9,251 nt of DNA from Acidimicrobiia bacterium (GTDB lineage: Bacteria > Actinomycetota > Acidimicrobiia > Spongiisociales > SHLN01), in assembly GCA_013043085.1 (NCBI GenBank), contig JABDOU010000257.1:1-9251 (forward strand), given 5' to 3'. Made by a program: the position numbers and the translations under genes. Numbering within the stretch: the stretch's first letter is position 1; every line of letters starts with the position of its first letter. The notes beneath the pieces were generated by a model that was given only the letters and a program-made list of their open reading frames with translations, had not been told where the DNA came from and made no database searches. Positions 1 to 7,264 of this stretch are shown here, piece by piece.

Positions 1-777
1 ATCGCGGCAGCCCGTCGATCGAAACGTGTCTTGGCCATTGCCATGACTGACGCCGCCGGGCTCGCAGTCCACCTGGGGCGGCCGACGCTCAAGTACAGGG
101 CCACGCAGATCGCGCCGAACCTGTCGGCAATGAGCATCGATCGAGCTCGGGCGCTCGACGAATACCTCAAACTTCAGCTCGGAATTGGCGGCAGAGCACC
201 CCTTCTTCCGATTTCACGCGGCCTCGAGGCGATGGCGGAAACGGTCCCGGGCATCAGGGATGTGATCACGATGGGAAAAGTTTTGTTCGAGGTGCAGTCC
301 AACGAGTGGGATCTCGTGGTGGCCGACGGACCGGCAACCGGTCAGATCATGAGCTACCTGCAAGCCCCTCGAACCGTTGCCGGCCTCATCCCCGGCGGTC
401 GCGCTCGCAGGCAGGCCGACACGATGACGGAAACCCTGGCCGCCGCCGACACGGCGCTTGCGATGGTGACACTCGCCGAGGAGTTACCCGTTACCGAGAC
501 ACTGGAGGCGCTCTCGGAACTGGCGAAAGAAAACCCAATTCAGCTCGCCGGGATCTGGGCGAACCGTCTGATCGAGCCACTCGGTGTCAGCGAGACGAGT
601 CTCGAGCAAGTCACGTCGGTTGCAGCACGAAACGCTGGACTCCTTCATCGCGGTCTCTATGAAAACCAGCGCCGCTGGCGAAAGTACCTGCCTGAGCACC
701 ACCGGCTGCCATTCCTCTTCGGGGTTCACGATCCGTCGCGCGTTGCGTCGCTCCTCGCAGATGAGATTGTCGCATGA
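1..777 (+). CDS. ArsA/GET3-family ATPase, first of a tandem pair (5' truncated by window edge)
   Basis: This is a P-loop ATPase of the ArsA/Get3 (SIMIBI) class, probably a soluble cytoplasmic protein. Frame 1 is open from base 1, and 258 residues are visible before the TGA. The first visible residues (AAARRSKRVL) match the helix and strand that follow the P-loop in this family. By comparison with its neighbour about 20-25 residues, including Walker A, lie outside the window. The TTG at 31 is therefore not the start. Visible features are a switch-I-like segment with Asp17 (AMTDAAG), a GIRDV segment, a switch II at codons 109-114 reading DGPATG, and an LPVTETLEAL segment. These resemble M. tuberculosis Rv3679, reported with Rv3680 as a Get3-like pair (BagA/BagB). 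The second proline usual in switch II (D-x-P-P-T/S) is alanine here. No CxxC zinc motif is present. The stop overlaps the next start (ATGA), which suggests translational coupling. The client or substrate is unknown, and arsenite transport is not supported. Confidence 0.9.
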   Translation: MAAARRSKRVLAIAMTDAAGLAVHLGRPTLKYRATQIAPNLSAMSIDRARALDEYLKLQLGIGGRAPLLPISRGLEAMAETVPGIRDVITMGKVLFEVQSNEWDLVVADGPATGQIMSYLQAPRTVAGLIPGGRARRQADTMTETLAAADTALAMVTLAEELPVTETLEALSELAKENPIQLAGIWANRLIEPLGVSETSLEQVTSVAARNAGLLHRGLYENQRRWRKYLPEHHRLPFLFGVHDPSRVASLLADEIVA

Positions 778-1793
778 CCGATATCGTGTTGGTCGCGGGG
801 GCTGGTGGAGTAGGCAAGACGACCATCTCGGCAGGAATTGGCGTTTGCGCCGCCAGGGCAGGCAAGAAATCCCTGGTTCTCACCGTCGATCCTGCCAGAA
901 GGTTGGCGACCGCACTTGGGCTCGAAAGCCTCGACAACATGCCTCACCCCAACCCGGAGCTCAGTTTGCTCTGGGCAGCCATGCTCAATGCGTCGGCATC
1001 GTGGGAAGCGATTGCTCACCGGCACGCTCCGCCGGAGGTAGCTGACCGCCTCGTCACCAACCCTTTCTTCGAGGCAGTTGCAACCCGATTCCCGGCCGGC
1101 GCTGCCTACGCCGCCGGAGAAGAAATGGCTGAAGAGGTCGAGTCGGGCCACTGGGATCTGGTGGTGGTGGACACGCCGCCGTCTCACGGCGGTATCGAGT
1201 TTCTCAATGCCCCCGGCCAAATGAAATCGTTCGTTGGTGGAAGAATTCTTCGGATCCTCACAGGAGGCCGGGTACCCGGTCGAAATACCCTCTTCGATCG
1301 GGCGGCCAAACCGGCGCTCCGACTCATGGACACCGTGCTCGGAGGTGAGCTGCTCGAAGACATCGGAGACTTTCTGTTCGATCTCAGACACACCTACGAA
1401 GGGATTGCGCGGCGGTCGCAGTCGATCATCCACCACCTGGAGAAAGCGTCGATGGTGCTGGTCACGACGACAGATCCTGCCCCTTTGGCAGAAGCGGCCC
1501 GATTCGTCGCCGAATCCCCCGGCAATACGCGCACGCCCATCGTAACGTTCAACCGTTCGCTTCCGGAATCATGGGTTGTTCCGCAGGACAACGTGAAAGA
1601 TCCCAGGCTGGCCGAGAATCTCCAGCGATGGGGAGCTGAGGCCGGCTACCAGCGGGACGTCCGCGATGCATGGACCGACAGCCACGCCGGTGCGATTGTG
1701 AATCTCGCCTGGCGAGCCTCAACACCGAACGAGCTCCCTGCACTCGAGTCACTCGCACGACCCGTATGGGCGGCGCTCGAGTCGGCCCGCTGA
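774..1793 (+). CDS. ArsA/GET3-family ATPase, second of a tandem pair (Rv3680-like)
   Basis: This complete 339-residue ATPase belongs to the same family as the upstream gene and is probably its partner. The P-loop is at residues 9-17 (GAGGVGKTT), switch I at VDPARRL (Asp39), switch II at DTPPSHG (Asp133), and the FNR segment with Asn260 is the likely adenine contact. The KGG 'signature lysine' of the deviant Walker A motif is replaced by Ala10. As far as I recall, Rv3680 of M. tuberculosis has the same change. There is no CxxC motif, so the zinc-bridged dimer of eukaryotic Get3 is unlikely. No signal peptide or membrane segment is seen. The ATG at 774 overlaps the upstream stop by 4 bp with only a weak GAGA ahead of it, so translation is probably coupled. 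The length fits the family. Role by homology: Get3-like ATPase possibly handling membrane or tail-anchored clients. The exact function cannot be told from sequence. Confidence 0.93.
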   Translation: MTDIVLVAGAGGVGKTTISAGIGVCAARAGKKSLVLTVDPARRLATALGLESLDNMPHPNPELSLLWAAMLNASASWEAIAHRHAPPEVADRLVTNPFFEAVATRFPAGAAYAAGEEMAEEVESGHWDLVVVDTPPSHGGIEFLNAPGQMKSFVGGRILRILTGGRVPGRNTLFDRAAKPALRLMDTVLGGELLEDIGDFLFDLRHTYEGIARRSQSIIHHLEKASMVLVTTTDPAPLAEAARFVAESPGNTRTPIVTFNRSLPESWVVPQDNVKDPRLAENLQRWGAEAGYQRDVRDAWTDSHAGAIVNLAWRASTPNELPALESLARPVWAALESAR

Positions 1794-1825
1794 CTTACCA
1801 CGGCTTCGTCAGCCACGACGATGTC

Positions 1826-4800
1826 TCAAATCAACGCGCGGGTTCCCAACAGTTCTTTCAGCTCGGCGTACAAGGCGCTTCTCGGCTCGACGGCGAATTC
1901 GTTGCCGAGCCGCAAGACCTTGGGAACCGATCCGTCGCCTGTCATGTGGAGAAAGACGGGAGCCGTACCAGGATGATTGGCCAACACCCCTTTGAGGTCC
2001 GCCACGAGATTCTTTGAGAGTCGTGATGCAGCTACCTGTACTCGAACGACTGCCTCTTCTGATAGGTCGGGTTCGAACAATTCTTGCGCAACGACCTTGA
2101 CCGAATCGCCCCGGTGATCGAGTCTGCCTCGCACCACCACTATGGCATCTGCACGAATAACGGGACCGATCTCTGCAACCATTTTCGGGAAACAGATCAC
2201 CTCGACGGACCCCTCCAGATCTTCCAGTTCGAAGAAGACCATCGGATCGCCCTTACGGGTATAGCGCCGCGAAATCGCGCCGACCACGCCGGACACCGAA
2301 ACCTGATCGCCATTCTTCATGTCGTCCAGTCCACCGAGCGAATGGCTGGCGTGCTTGCGCAGCGACGCCCCTACGCCTAGCAAAGGATGATCTGAGACGT
2401 AGAGGCCGAGCATTTCCTTCTCAAACGAAAGGCGAGTGCGTTTCTCCCACGTCTGATCGGGCACCTCGATCCCTTCTGTCTCAATCAGGGATTCGGCTCC
2501 CCCGAACAGGCTGAACTGACCCATCTCTTCTGCTCGCCTTCGCGATACGGTGGCGTCGAGGACCTGCTCGTACACCATCATCAGTCCCCGGCGCGCATAC
2601 CCCATCGCATCAAAGGCTCCTGACTTGATGAGGGATTCCATCGTTCTCTTGTTGAGAACAGAAAGATCAACCCGGTCGACGAAATCTCGAAAGTCTTCAA
2701 ACGGACCGGAATCCCGTGCGTCGAGGATTGCTTGCACCACGGTCTCTCCAACATTGCGGATTGCCGATAGGCCAAACGGAACAGCACCATCGCGAGCTAC
2801 GAAATCCATTTCGGACCGGTTGACGCATGGAGCGAGCACCTCGACACCCATCGTGCGGCACTCATTCAGATACACAGCTGTTCGGTCCTTGTTGCTCTTG
2901 GTCGAGGTGAGCAGGGCGGCCATGTATTCGGCCGGATAATGGGCTTTGAGCCATGCGGTCTGATAGGCGACCAGGCCATATGCAGCAGCATGAGATTTGT
3001 TGAACCCGTAGCCGGCAAAGTGACCGATCAGCTCGAAAATGCGTCGTGCGAGCGCCTCGGGGTGGCCATTGGCGACAGCGCCCTTGGTGAAGAGCTCTTC
3101 CTGCTCGGCCATGACCGACGGGATCTTCTTGCCCATCGCCTTCCTGAGCAGATCTGCCTCGGCCATCGTGAACCCGGCTAGCACCTGGGCTACCTGCATC
3201 ACCTGTTCCTGATAGACCATGATGCCGTAGGTGTCGCCCAGAATGGGCTCCAGTTCGGCAGACAGGGCGCCGAGTTCGGAGTCCAGCAGAACTACTTCTT
3301 CGCGCCCATTTTTCCGGTTTGCATAGCTGTTGTGCATGCCTGCGCCCAGCGGTCCTGGTCGATAGAGAGAAACAAGGGCGACAATGTCTTCAAAACGATC
3401 GGGCCTGAGGTTGCGCATGAGGGATCGCATGGCGTTGCCTTCGAGCTGAAACACGCCGATCGATTCGCCTCTTTGCAGCATGTCGTAGACCGCAGGATCA
3501 TTGAGCTCAATCGAGTCGATGTCGATCAGCTCGCCGGTACTTGCCTCAATCAGCTCGAGAGCTCGTTCGATCGTCGAGAGATTACGGAGCCCGAGAAAAT
3601 CCATTTTGAGCAAGCCGAGGGCCTCCACGGCGTGCATTTCATATTGGGTGACGACCTCGCCGTCTTCTCCCTTTCGTTGGATGGGCACGATTTCGGGAAG
3701 GGGGACTGGAGAGATCACGACGGCAGCGGCGTGAATCGAGTCCTGCCTGCGAAGGCCTTCTAGGCCGCGTGCGGTATCGACGACCTGCTGGGCGTCGGGG
3801 TCGGCTGCCAACAGGTCTCTCAGCCCGGCAGCGGCCGTGAAGTGGTCCTTGGTTGTCGCGTCATCCTCCGGCAACGGCTCCACCAGGCATTGATCAAGGG
3901 TGGCGTCGACTCCCAGAATCGCGGGGGGCATCGCCTTTGCCACGCGATCCCCGACGCCATAGGGAAATCCCAGCACTCTCGCCGCATCACGTACCGCCTG
4001 TCGACCCTTGATGGTCGAAAATGTGATGATCTGCGCTACGTGATCGCTCCCGTACCGCTCGGCGCAATACTTGATCATGTCGCCCCGATACCGTTCATCG
4101 AAATCCATATCGATATCGGGCATCTCCCGGCGGCCGGGGTTGAGGAACCGCTCGAAGATGAGCCCGTATTCGAGAGGGTCAAGCCCGGTGATACCAAGCG
4201 AATATGCGACGATCGAACCTGCGGCGCTTCCGCGACCCGGGCCGACCCGAATCTTCTGTTCATTGGCATAGCGAATCAAGTCCCAGACGATCAGAAAATA
4301 GGCCGGGAAGCCCATCTCCTCGATGACGGATAGTTCGTAGTTGATCCGTTCGAGCACCTCGTCGCTCAGGGGATCGCCGTAACGGGCTTTCGCCCCTTCC
4401 ATGACCAGGGTTCGCAGAAACGTAGCCTCGGTCGATCCTTCCGGAACCGGGAATGTTGGCAGCAGGATGTTTCCGAACTCGAGATCCACTTTTGCTCGTT
4501 CCGCAATCCACAGGGTGTTGTTGCACGCGTCCGGGAATTTCTCTGACGGGAACAGCGTCCGCATTTCCTCGGCCGACTTGAGGTAGAAACCCTGACCGTT
4601 GAACTTGAATCGCCCCGGCTCATCCTTGGTGGCACCGGTTTGGATACAGAGGAGGACGTCATGAGCATCGGCTTCGTCGGCGAAGGTGTAATGGGCGTCG
4701 TTTGCTGCGAGCAGGGGCGCGCCGGTGGTAGATGCGATAGACCGGAGATCGTCCATGATGCGATGCTGGGCATCGATTCCGTGGTCCTGGACTTCGATGA

Positions 4801-5353
4801 AGAAATTGTCCTTGCCGAAGATGTCTTGATATTCGGCTGCAGCGGCGACGGCGGCGTCGTAGTTGCGTTCGATGCGTACGTTGCCCTCCTCGACCGATGC
4901 GTCGGGTGCCAGCAACTGGGCGACCTCTCCCCCAAGACAACCCGACGTAGCGATGATGCCCTCACTGTGCTCGGCGAGGAGTTCCTTATCTATCCGGGGC
5001 TTGTAGTAATAGCCCTCGTGGAAGGCACGCGATGCCAGCGTCAGCAGGTTCTGATAGCCAACCTGATTCTCGGCGAGGAGTGTCATGTGGTACCGCACAT
5101 CCTCACTTCGCGGAGGTCGATCAAAGCGCGAACCTGGCGTCAGGTATGCCTCGATACCAATGATGGGATTGACCCCGACCTTTTTGGCCGCGCGATAGAA
5201 ATCGACGACGCCATACAGGACGCCATGATCGGTCACAGCCACGGCAGGCTGGCCGAGTTCCGCAGCCCGGGCAACCACGTCGTTTACGCGTGCAGCCCCA
5301 TCGAGCATCGAAAACTCTGTGTGGACATGGAGGTGCGCGAAGGAGTCGCTCAT
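1826..5353 (-). CDS. dnaE: DNA polymerase III alpha subunit (replicative polymerase, DnaE1 type)
   Basis: This is the catalytic subunit of the replicative DNA polymerase, 1175 residues, a usual length for actinobacterial DnaE1. Domains in order are as follows. An N-terminal PHP domain (about 1-225) keeps its metal ligands: His9, His11, Asp18, His43, Glu68, His89, Cys139, Asp219 and His221. The family C polymerase core has catalytic aspartates 413 and 415 in PDIDMDF and Asp585 in KMDFLGL. A helix-hairpin-helix region lies near 860-910. An internal beta-clamp-binding motif QFSLF sits at 946-950, and an OB fold lies near 1008-1080. There is no intein and no DnaQ-like insert, so it is not PolC. 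The ATG at 5353 is supported by a GAGGAG ribosome site just upstream and by the MSDSFAHLHVH start expected for the family. It is the last gene of the minus-strand cluster, 47 bp after the pseudouridine synthase gene, and ends tail-to-tail with the ATPase pair. Confidence 0.98.
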   Translation of the reverse strand: MSDSFAHLHVHTEFSMLDGAARVNDVVARAAELGQPAVAVTDHGVLYGVVDFYRAAKKVGVNPIIGIEAYLTPGSRFDRPPRSEDVRYHMTLLAENQVGYQNLLTLASRAFHEGYYYKPRIDKELLAEHSEGIIATSGCLGGEVAQLLAPDASVEEGNVRIERNYDAAVAAAAEYQDIFGKDNFFIEVQDHGIDAQHRIMDDLRSIASTTGAPLLAANDAHYTFADEADAHDVLLCIQTGATKDEPGRFKFNGQGFYLKSAEEMRTLFPSEKFPDACNNTLWIAERAKVDLEFGNILLPTFPVPEGSTEATFLRTLVMEGAKARYGDPLSDEVLERINYELSVIEEMGFPAYFLIVWDLIRYANEQKIRVGPGRGSAAGSIVAYSLGITGLDPLEYGLIFERFLNPGRREMPDIDMDFDERYRGDMIKYCAERYGSDHVAQIITFSTIKGRQAVRDAARVLGFPYGVGDRVAKAMPPAILGVDATLDQCLVEPLPEDDATTKDHFTAAAGLRDLLAADPDAQQVVDTARGLEGLRRQDSIHAAAVVISPVPLPEIVPIQRKGEDGEVVTQYEMHAVEALGLLKMDFLGLRNLSTIERALELIEASTGELIDIDSIELNDPAVYDMLQRGESIGVFQLEGNAMRSLMRNLRPDRFEDIVALVSLYRPGPLGAGMHNSYANRKNGREEVVLLDSELGALSAELEPILGDTYGIMVYQEQVMQVAQVLAGFTMAEADLLRKAMGKKIPSVMAEQEELFTKGAVANGHPEALARRIFELIGHFAGYGFNKSHAAAYGLVAYQTAWLKAHYPAEYMAALLTSTKSNKDRTAVYLNECRTMGVEVLAPCVNRSEMDFVARDGAVPFGLSAIRNVGETVVQAILDARDSGPFEDFRDFVDRVDLSVLNKRTMESLIKSGAFDAMGYARRGLMMVYEQVLDATVSRRRAEEMGQFSLFGGAESLIETEGIEVPDQTWEKRTRLSFEKEMLGLYVSDHPLLGVGASLRKHASHSLGGLDDMKNGDQVSVSGVVGAISRRYTRKGDPMVFFELEDLEGSVEVICFPKMVAEIGPVIRADAIVVVRGRLDHRGDSVKVVAQELFEPDLSEEAVVRVQVAASRLSKNLVADLKGVLANHPGTAPVFLHMTGDGSVPKVLRLGNEFAVEPRSALYAELKELLGTRALI

Positions 5354-5356
5354 GTG

Positions 5357-5362
5357 CTCCTC
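5357..5362 (-). promoter_or_regulatory. Ribosome binding site of dnaE
   Basis: Read on the minus strand, GAGGAG lies directly before CAC-ATG of dnaE. Its GAGG core is 5 nt from the start codon. It is the strongest Shine-Dalgarno match in the cluster and fixes the dnaE start at 5353. It may let dnaE be translated independently of the overlapping genes upstream. Confidence 0.7.
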
Positions 5363-5400
5363 GAAGCAGCAGAATTACAACGGTGTCGTTCGATGCTAGA

Positions 5401-6336
5401 TCAGCCGATGACTCCGTCCAAGCCTGAACCCAACTTCGCGAGACTTTCCCTTAGTTCGATCGGGAGAGAACTCGAGACGGCTTGCTCCGTGCCGTCCAGA
5501 TCCGGGAAACGAAGGGTTTCGGCATGCAGCCAGACGCGTCCGGGGTCGATTCCCTCCGGCCCCCGTCCGCCATATGCAACATCACCGACCACCGGGTGAT
5601 CGATCGATGCCATATGCACTCTGATCTGATGGGTGCGACCCGTTTCCAAGGTCACCCGCGCCATGGTCAGACGTTCAGAAGGCCATCGTTCCATCCGCTC
5701 ATAGTGCGTTCGTGACGGACGGCCTGTGGCATCAACGGTGAAGGTCGTCGGATGATTCCGGTCCCGGGCAATGGGAGCGTCGATGGTGCCAGAGCCGAAC
5801 TCGAATAGGCCATGGCAGACGGCGCGATAGGTTCGGCCAACCCTTCGTGCTGCCATCGCATCGGTCAGCATCTCAAAGGCAACCTGTGTCTTCGCTATCA
5901 GCAGAGCACCCGATGTGTCCTTGTCGAGTCGATGCACGAGGCCCCACCGCTGCGGTGCCCCGACGCCTTCTATGTCGGGCCATGCCGCCAGCACTCCGGC
6001 TGCCAACGTTGGCGCAGTGGTCCCTGAACCGGGATGGGTGACAAGCCCGGACGGCTTGTCAATCACCGCTATGTCCCGGTCCTCAAACAGCACCCGAATG
6101 TCCATCGGAACAGGAATCAGGCCCGGGGGTGGTTCAGGAATCTCCACCCACAGCTGATCCCCCTGCTCGAGCCGGTCTGAGCGTCGCACCGGTAACCCGT
6201 CGACGCGACCAACCCCTTGGCCGGCAAAGAGATTCGACACAACGGACCTCGTTACTCCCGCAAGGCGCGACACGATGAGATCAGCCCGTTCACCTTCCAG
6301 TTCCGCGGTTACCTCAAACTGCTGTCGGGGCGTCAT
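5401..6336 (-). CDS. RluA/RluD-family 23S rRNA pseudouridine synthase
   Basis: This enzyme isomerises uridine to pseudouridine in RNA, most likely in large-subunit rRNA. It is 311 residues from the chosen ATG. An N-terminal S4 RNA-binding domain (about residues 7-65) is followed by the catalytic domain, which carries the family motif HRLDKDTSG with catalytic Asp138. Downstream is the conserved ETGRTHQIRVH segment (motif III) and the C-terminal HAETLRFP segment. The reading frame is open up to 6405, but residues upstream of MRPMTP look like read-through inside lspA and lack S4 character. The ATG at 6336 has a weak GAG a few bases ahead. An ATG at 6345 (three more residues) is the alternative. 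The start lies inside the end of lspA (23-bp overlap), which suggests translational coupling. Which uridines it modifies (RluD-like 1911/1915/1917 or others) cannot be told, so no specific symbol is given. Confidence 0.94.
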   Translation of the reverse strand: MTPRQQFEVTAELEGERADLIVSRLAGVTRSVVSNLFAGQGVGRVDGLPVRRSDRLEQGDQLWVEIPEPPPGLIPVPMDIRVLFEDRDIAVIDKPSGLVTHPGSGTTAPTLAAGVLAAWPDIEGVGAPQRWGLVHRLDKDTSGALLIAKTQVAFEMLTDAMAARRVGRTYRAVCHGLFEFGSGTIDAPIARDRNHPTTFTVDATGRPSRTHYERMERWPSERLTMARVTLETGRTHQIRVHMASIDHPVVGDVAYGGRGPEGIDPGRVWLHAETLRFPDLDGTEQAVSSSLPIELRESLAKLGSGLDGVIG

Positions 6337-6838
6337 TGGTCTCATGATCGGGTGACTGTGGTTTCGCCCCTGGAAGAAACGACAGGAACAATGCGAGCAC
6401 AACACCGACCGTTATTGCGGAATCAGCAATATTGAACACTGGAATGAACCCCACGTCGATGAAGTCGACGACCGAGCCGTCTGCCAGGCCCTCGCCGCGC
6501 AGAAACCGATCGATTGCATTGCCCATGGCACCACCGATGATCAGTGCGAACACAATCCACTCGCCCGATCGTTCCGATCGGGCGGCCGCCACCCACAGAA
6601 ATACTGATATGCCGACAGCCAGAAAGGCGATCACAGATCCCAGACCCACAAAACTCGAGAAGGCTGCGCCCGAGTTGAACGTCAACCTGAAGGTGAGGAA
6701 GCCTTCGATGATTTCAATGGATCCATCTGCGAGCGCGCGTTGTGCCCAGGCCTTCGTGAGCTGATCCGCCATGACGATTGCAATCGCAATGGCTGCAGTC
6801 GATATGCGTGTCAGCGGCGGCTGGCGCACGATACGCAC
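6314..6838 (-). CDS. lspA: Lipoprotein signal peptidase (signal peptidase II)
   Basis: This aspartic protease of the inner membrane cleaves the signal peptide of lipid-modified prolipoproteins, after Lgt has acted. The protein has 174 residues and the family's layout. Four hydrophobic segments lie at about 12-30, 64-86, 93-112 and 134-156. The conserved blocks are DQLTK (25-29), NSGAAF (55-60), GGAMGNAIDR (102-111), SVVDF with catalytic Asp125, and FNIADSAI with catalytic Asp139. A short charged tail follows the last segment. The start is GTG at 6838, inside the 3' end of the zinc-finger gene (28-bp overlap), with no clear Shine-Dalgarno. A GTG at 6829 is an alternative. The ATG at residue 23 would delete the first membrane helix and is unlikely. 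Coupled translation with its neighbours on both sides is the simplest reading. Confidence 0.97.
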   Translation of the reverse strand: MRIVRQPPLTRISTAAIAIAIVMADQLTKAWAQRALADGSIEIIEGFLTFRLTFNSGAAFSSFVGLGSVIAFLAVGISVFLWVAAARSERSGEWIVFALIIGGAMGNAIDRFLRGEGLADGSVVDFIDVGFIPVFNIADSAITVGVVLALFLSFLPGAKPQSPDHETNDAPTAV

Positions 6839-7182
6839 AGGGTCGCATAGGGAAGCGCTTCGAGACGTGCGACGGGTATGGACTCACCACAGCTTTCACA
6901 AATTCCGTAGCTGTTCTGCTTGATACGCTCCTCGGCGTTATTGACCTTCCGGAGCAAGTCCTCGGTATTCGCGGCAATCGACAGCTCTTTTTCGTATTCG
7001 AAGGCCATGGTTCCGCCCTCAACCGAGTCGGCGGATGGATTGCGCTCGGAAGCCGATTCCGATGCCTTCGCTTCCTCACGCGCCTCCGCCAATTCCTTGA
7101 GGAGATGCTCGAGCCGCTCGCGCTCCTCGGCCAGCCGCTTCTCAAATCTGTTGACGGTCGATTTTGAAAGCTTTCGAGCCAT
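6811..7182 (-). CDS. TraR/DksA-family C4 zinc-finger protein
   Basis: This is a 123-residue protein of the DksA/TraR type. In the best-known members it enters the RNA polymerase secondary channel and modulates initiation together with ppGpp. The N-terminal part (about 8-45) is rich in Glu, Lys, Arg and Ala and predicts a coiled-coil arm. The second arm spans about 58-90. The C-terminal zinc finger has Cys95, Cys98, Cys116 and Cys119 (C-x2-C-x17-C-x2-C) around the conserved RLEALP segment. Hand alignment with E. coli DksA without gaps places D52-x-x-E55-x-G57 at the coiled-coil tip, where DksA has DxxDxA, so activity may differ. An ORF start at 7233 also exists, but ATG 7182 has AGGA at 7 nt and begins with the family-like MARKLSK, so it is preferred. 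It is the first gene of the minus-strand cluster and overlaps lspA by 28 bp. Whether it acts as a true DksA is not known. Confidence 0.92.
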   Translation of the reverse strand: MARKLSKSTVNRFEKRLAEERERLEHLLKELAEAREEAKASESASERNPSADSVEGGTMAFEYEKELSIAANTEDLLRKVNNAEERIKQNSYGICESCGESIPVARLEALPYATLCVSCASRR

Positions 7183-7189
7183 GTGGAGT

Positions 7190-7193
7190 TCCT
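7190..7193 (-). promoter_or_regulatory. Ribosome binding site deciding the start of the DksA-like gene
   Basis: On the minus strand, AGGA lies 7 nt before the ATG at 7182, ideal Shine-Dalgarno spacing. It favours the 123-residue form over the 140-residue open frame that begins at 7233. Confidence 0.7.
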
Positions 7194-7229
7194 GACAGGT
7201 GGCGGGCCTATGAGTTGGCGGGCAACTTA

Positions 7230-7240
7230 GCACGTCGTGC
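7230..7240. repeat. Perfect 5-bp inverted repeat (possible operator half-sites)
   Basis: GCACG and CGTGC flank a single T, giving an 11-bp dyad in the divergent intergenic region. It abuts the possible minus-strand -10 hexamer TAAGTT. A transcription factor site is possible, but arms this short occur by chance in GC-rich DNA. Confidence 0.3.
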
Positions 7241-7248
7241 CGGTAATC

Positions 7249-7264
7249 GGGCGAATACTCGCCC
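7249..7264 (+). repeat. Perfect 6-bp inverted repeat (possible 5'-UTR hairpin of ileS)
   Basis: GGGCGA and TCGCCC pair around an ATAC loop, ending 22 bp before the ileS start. No T-run follows, so it is not a typical intrinsic terminator. If transcribed, it would form a stable stem just upstream of the ileS ribosome site. It could equally be a dyad operator. Confidence 0.35.

Noticed and set aside
726..1436. 236-codon minus-strand frame opposite the second ATPase gene
   Set aside because: It is a shadow of the ATPase coding sequence; Arg/Gly/Ser-rich with no family features.
1794..1825. Bidirectional terminator in the convergent gap between the ATPase genes and dnaE
   Set aside because: Only competing 4-bp stems (for example GGCT/AGCC at 1802-1814) with no T-run are present, so an intrinsic terminator cannot be supported.
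3842..4333. 163-codon plus-strand frame inside dnaE
   Set aside because: Antisense to the polymerase core of dnaE, including its catalytic motif, so it is a shadow frame.
5354..5400. Separate promoter for dnaE in the 47-bp gap
   Set aside because: A TGTAAT-like string is present, but there is no matching -35; the spacing fits co-transcription with the upstream gene.
4640..5599. 319-codon open frame on the plus strand spanning the dnaE start and the rluD-type gene end
   Set aside because: It is antisense to two unmistakable genes, has no recognisable domain, and its composition is what a GC-rich antisense frame gives.
6337..6405. N-terminal extension of the pseudouridine synthase frame up to 6405
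   Set aside because: The added Cys/His-rich residues lie inside lspA and match neither an S4 domain nor a signal sequence; the starts at 6336 or 6345 fit the family better.
7183..7233. N-terminal extension of the DksA-like gene to 7233
   Set aside because: The added 17 residues have no family character, and a well-spaced AGGA precedes the ATG at 7182.
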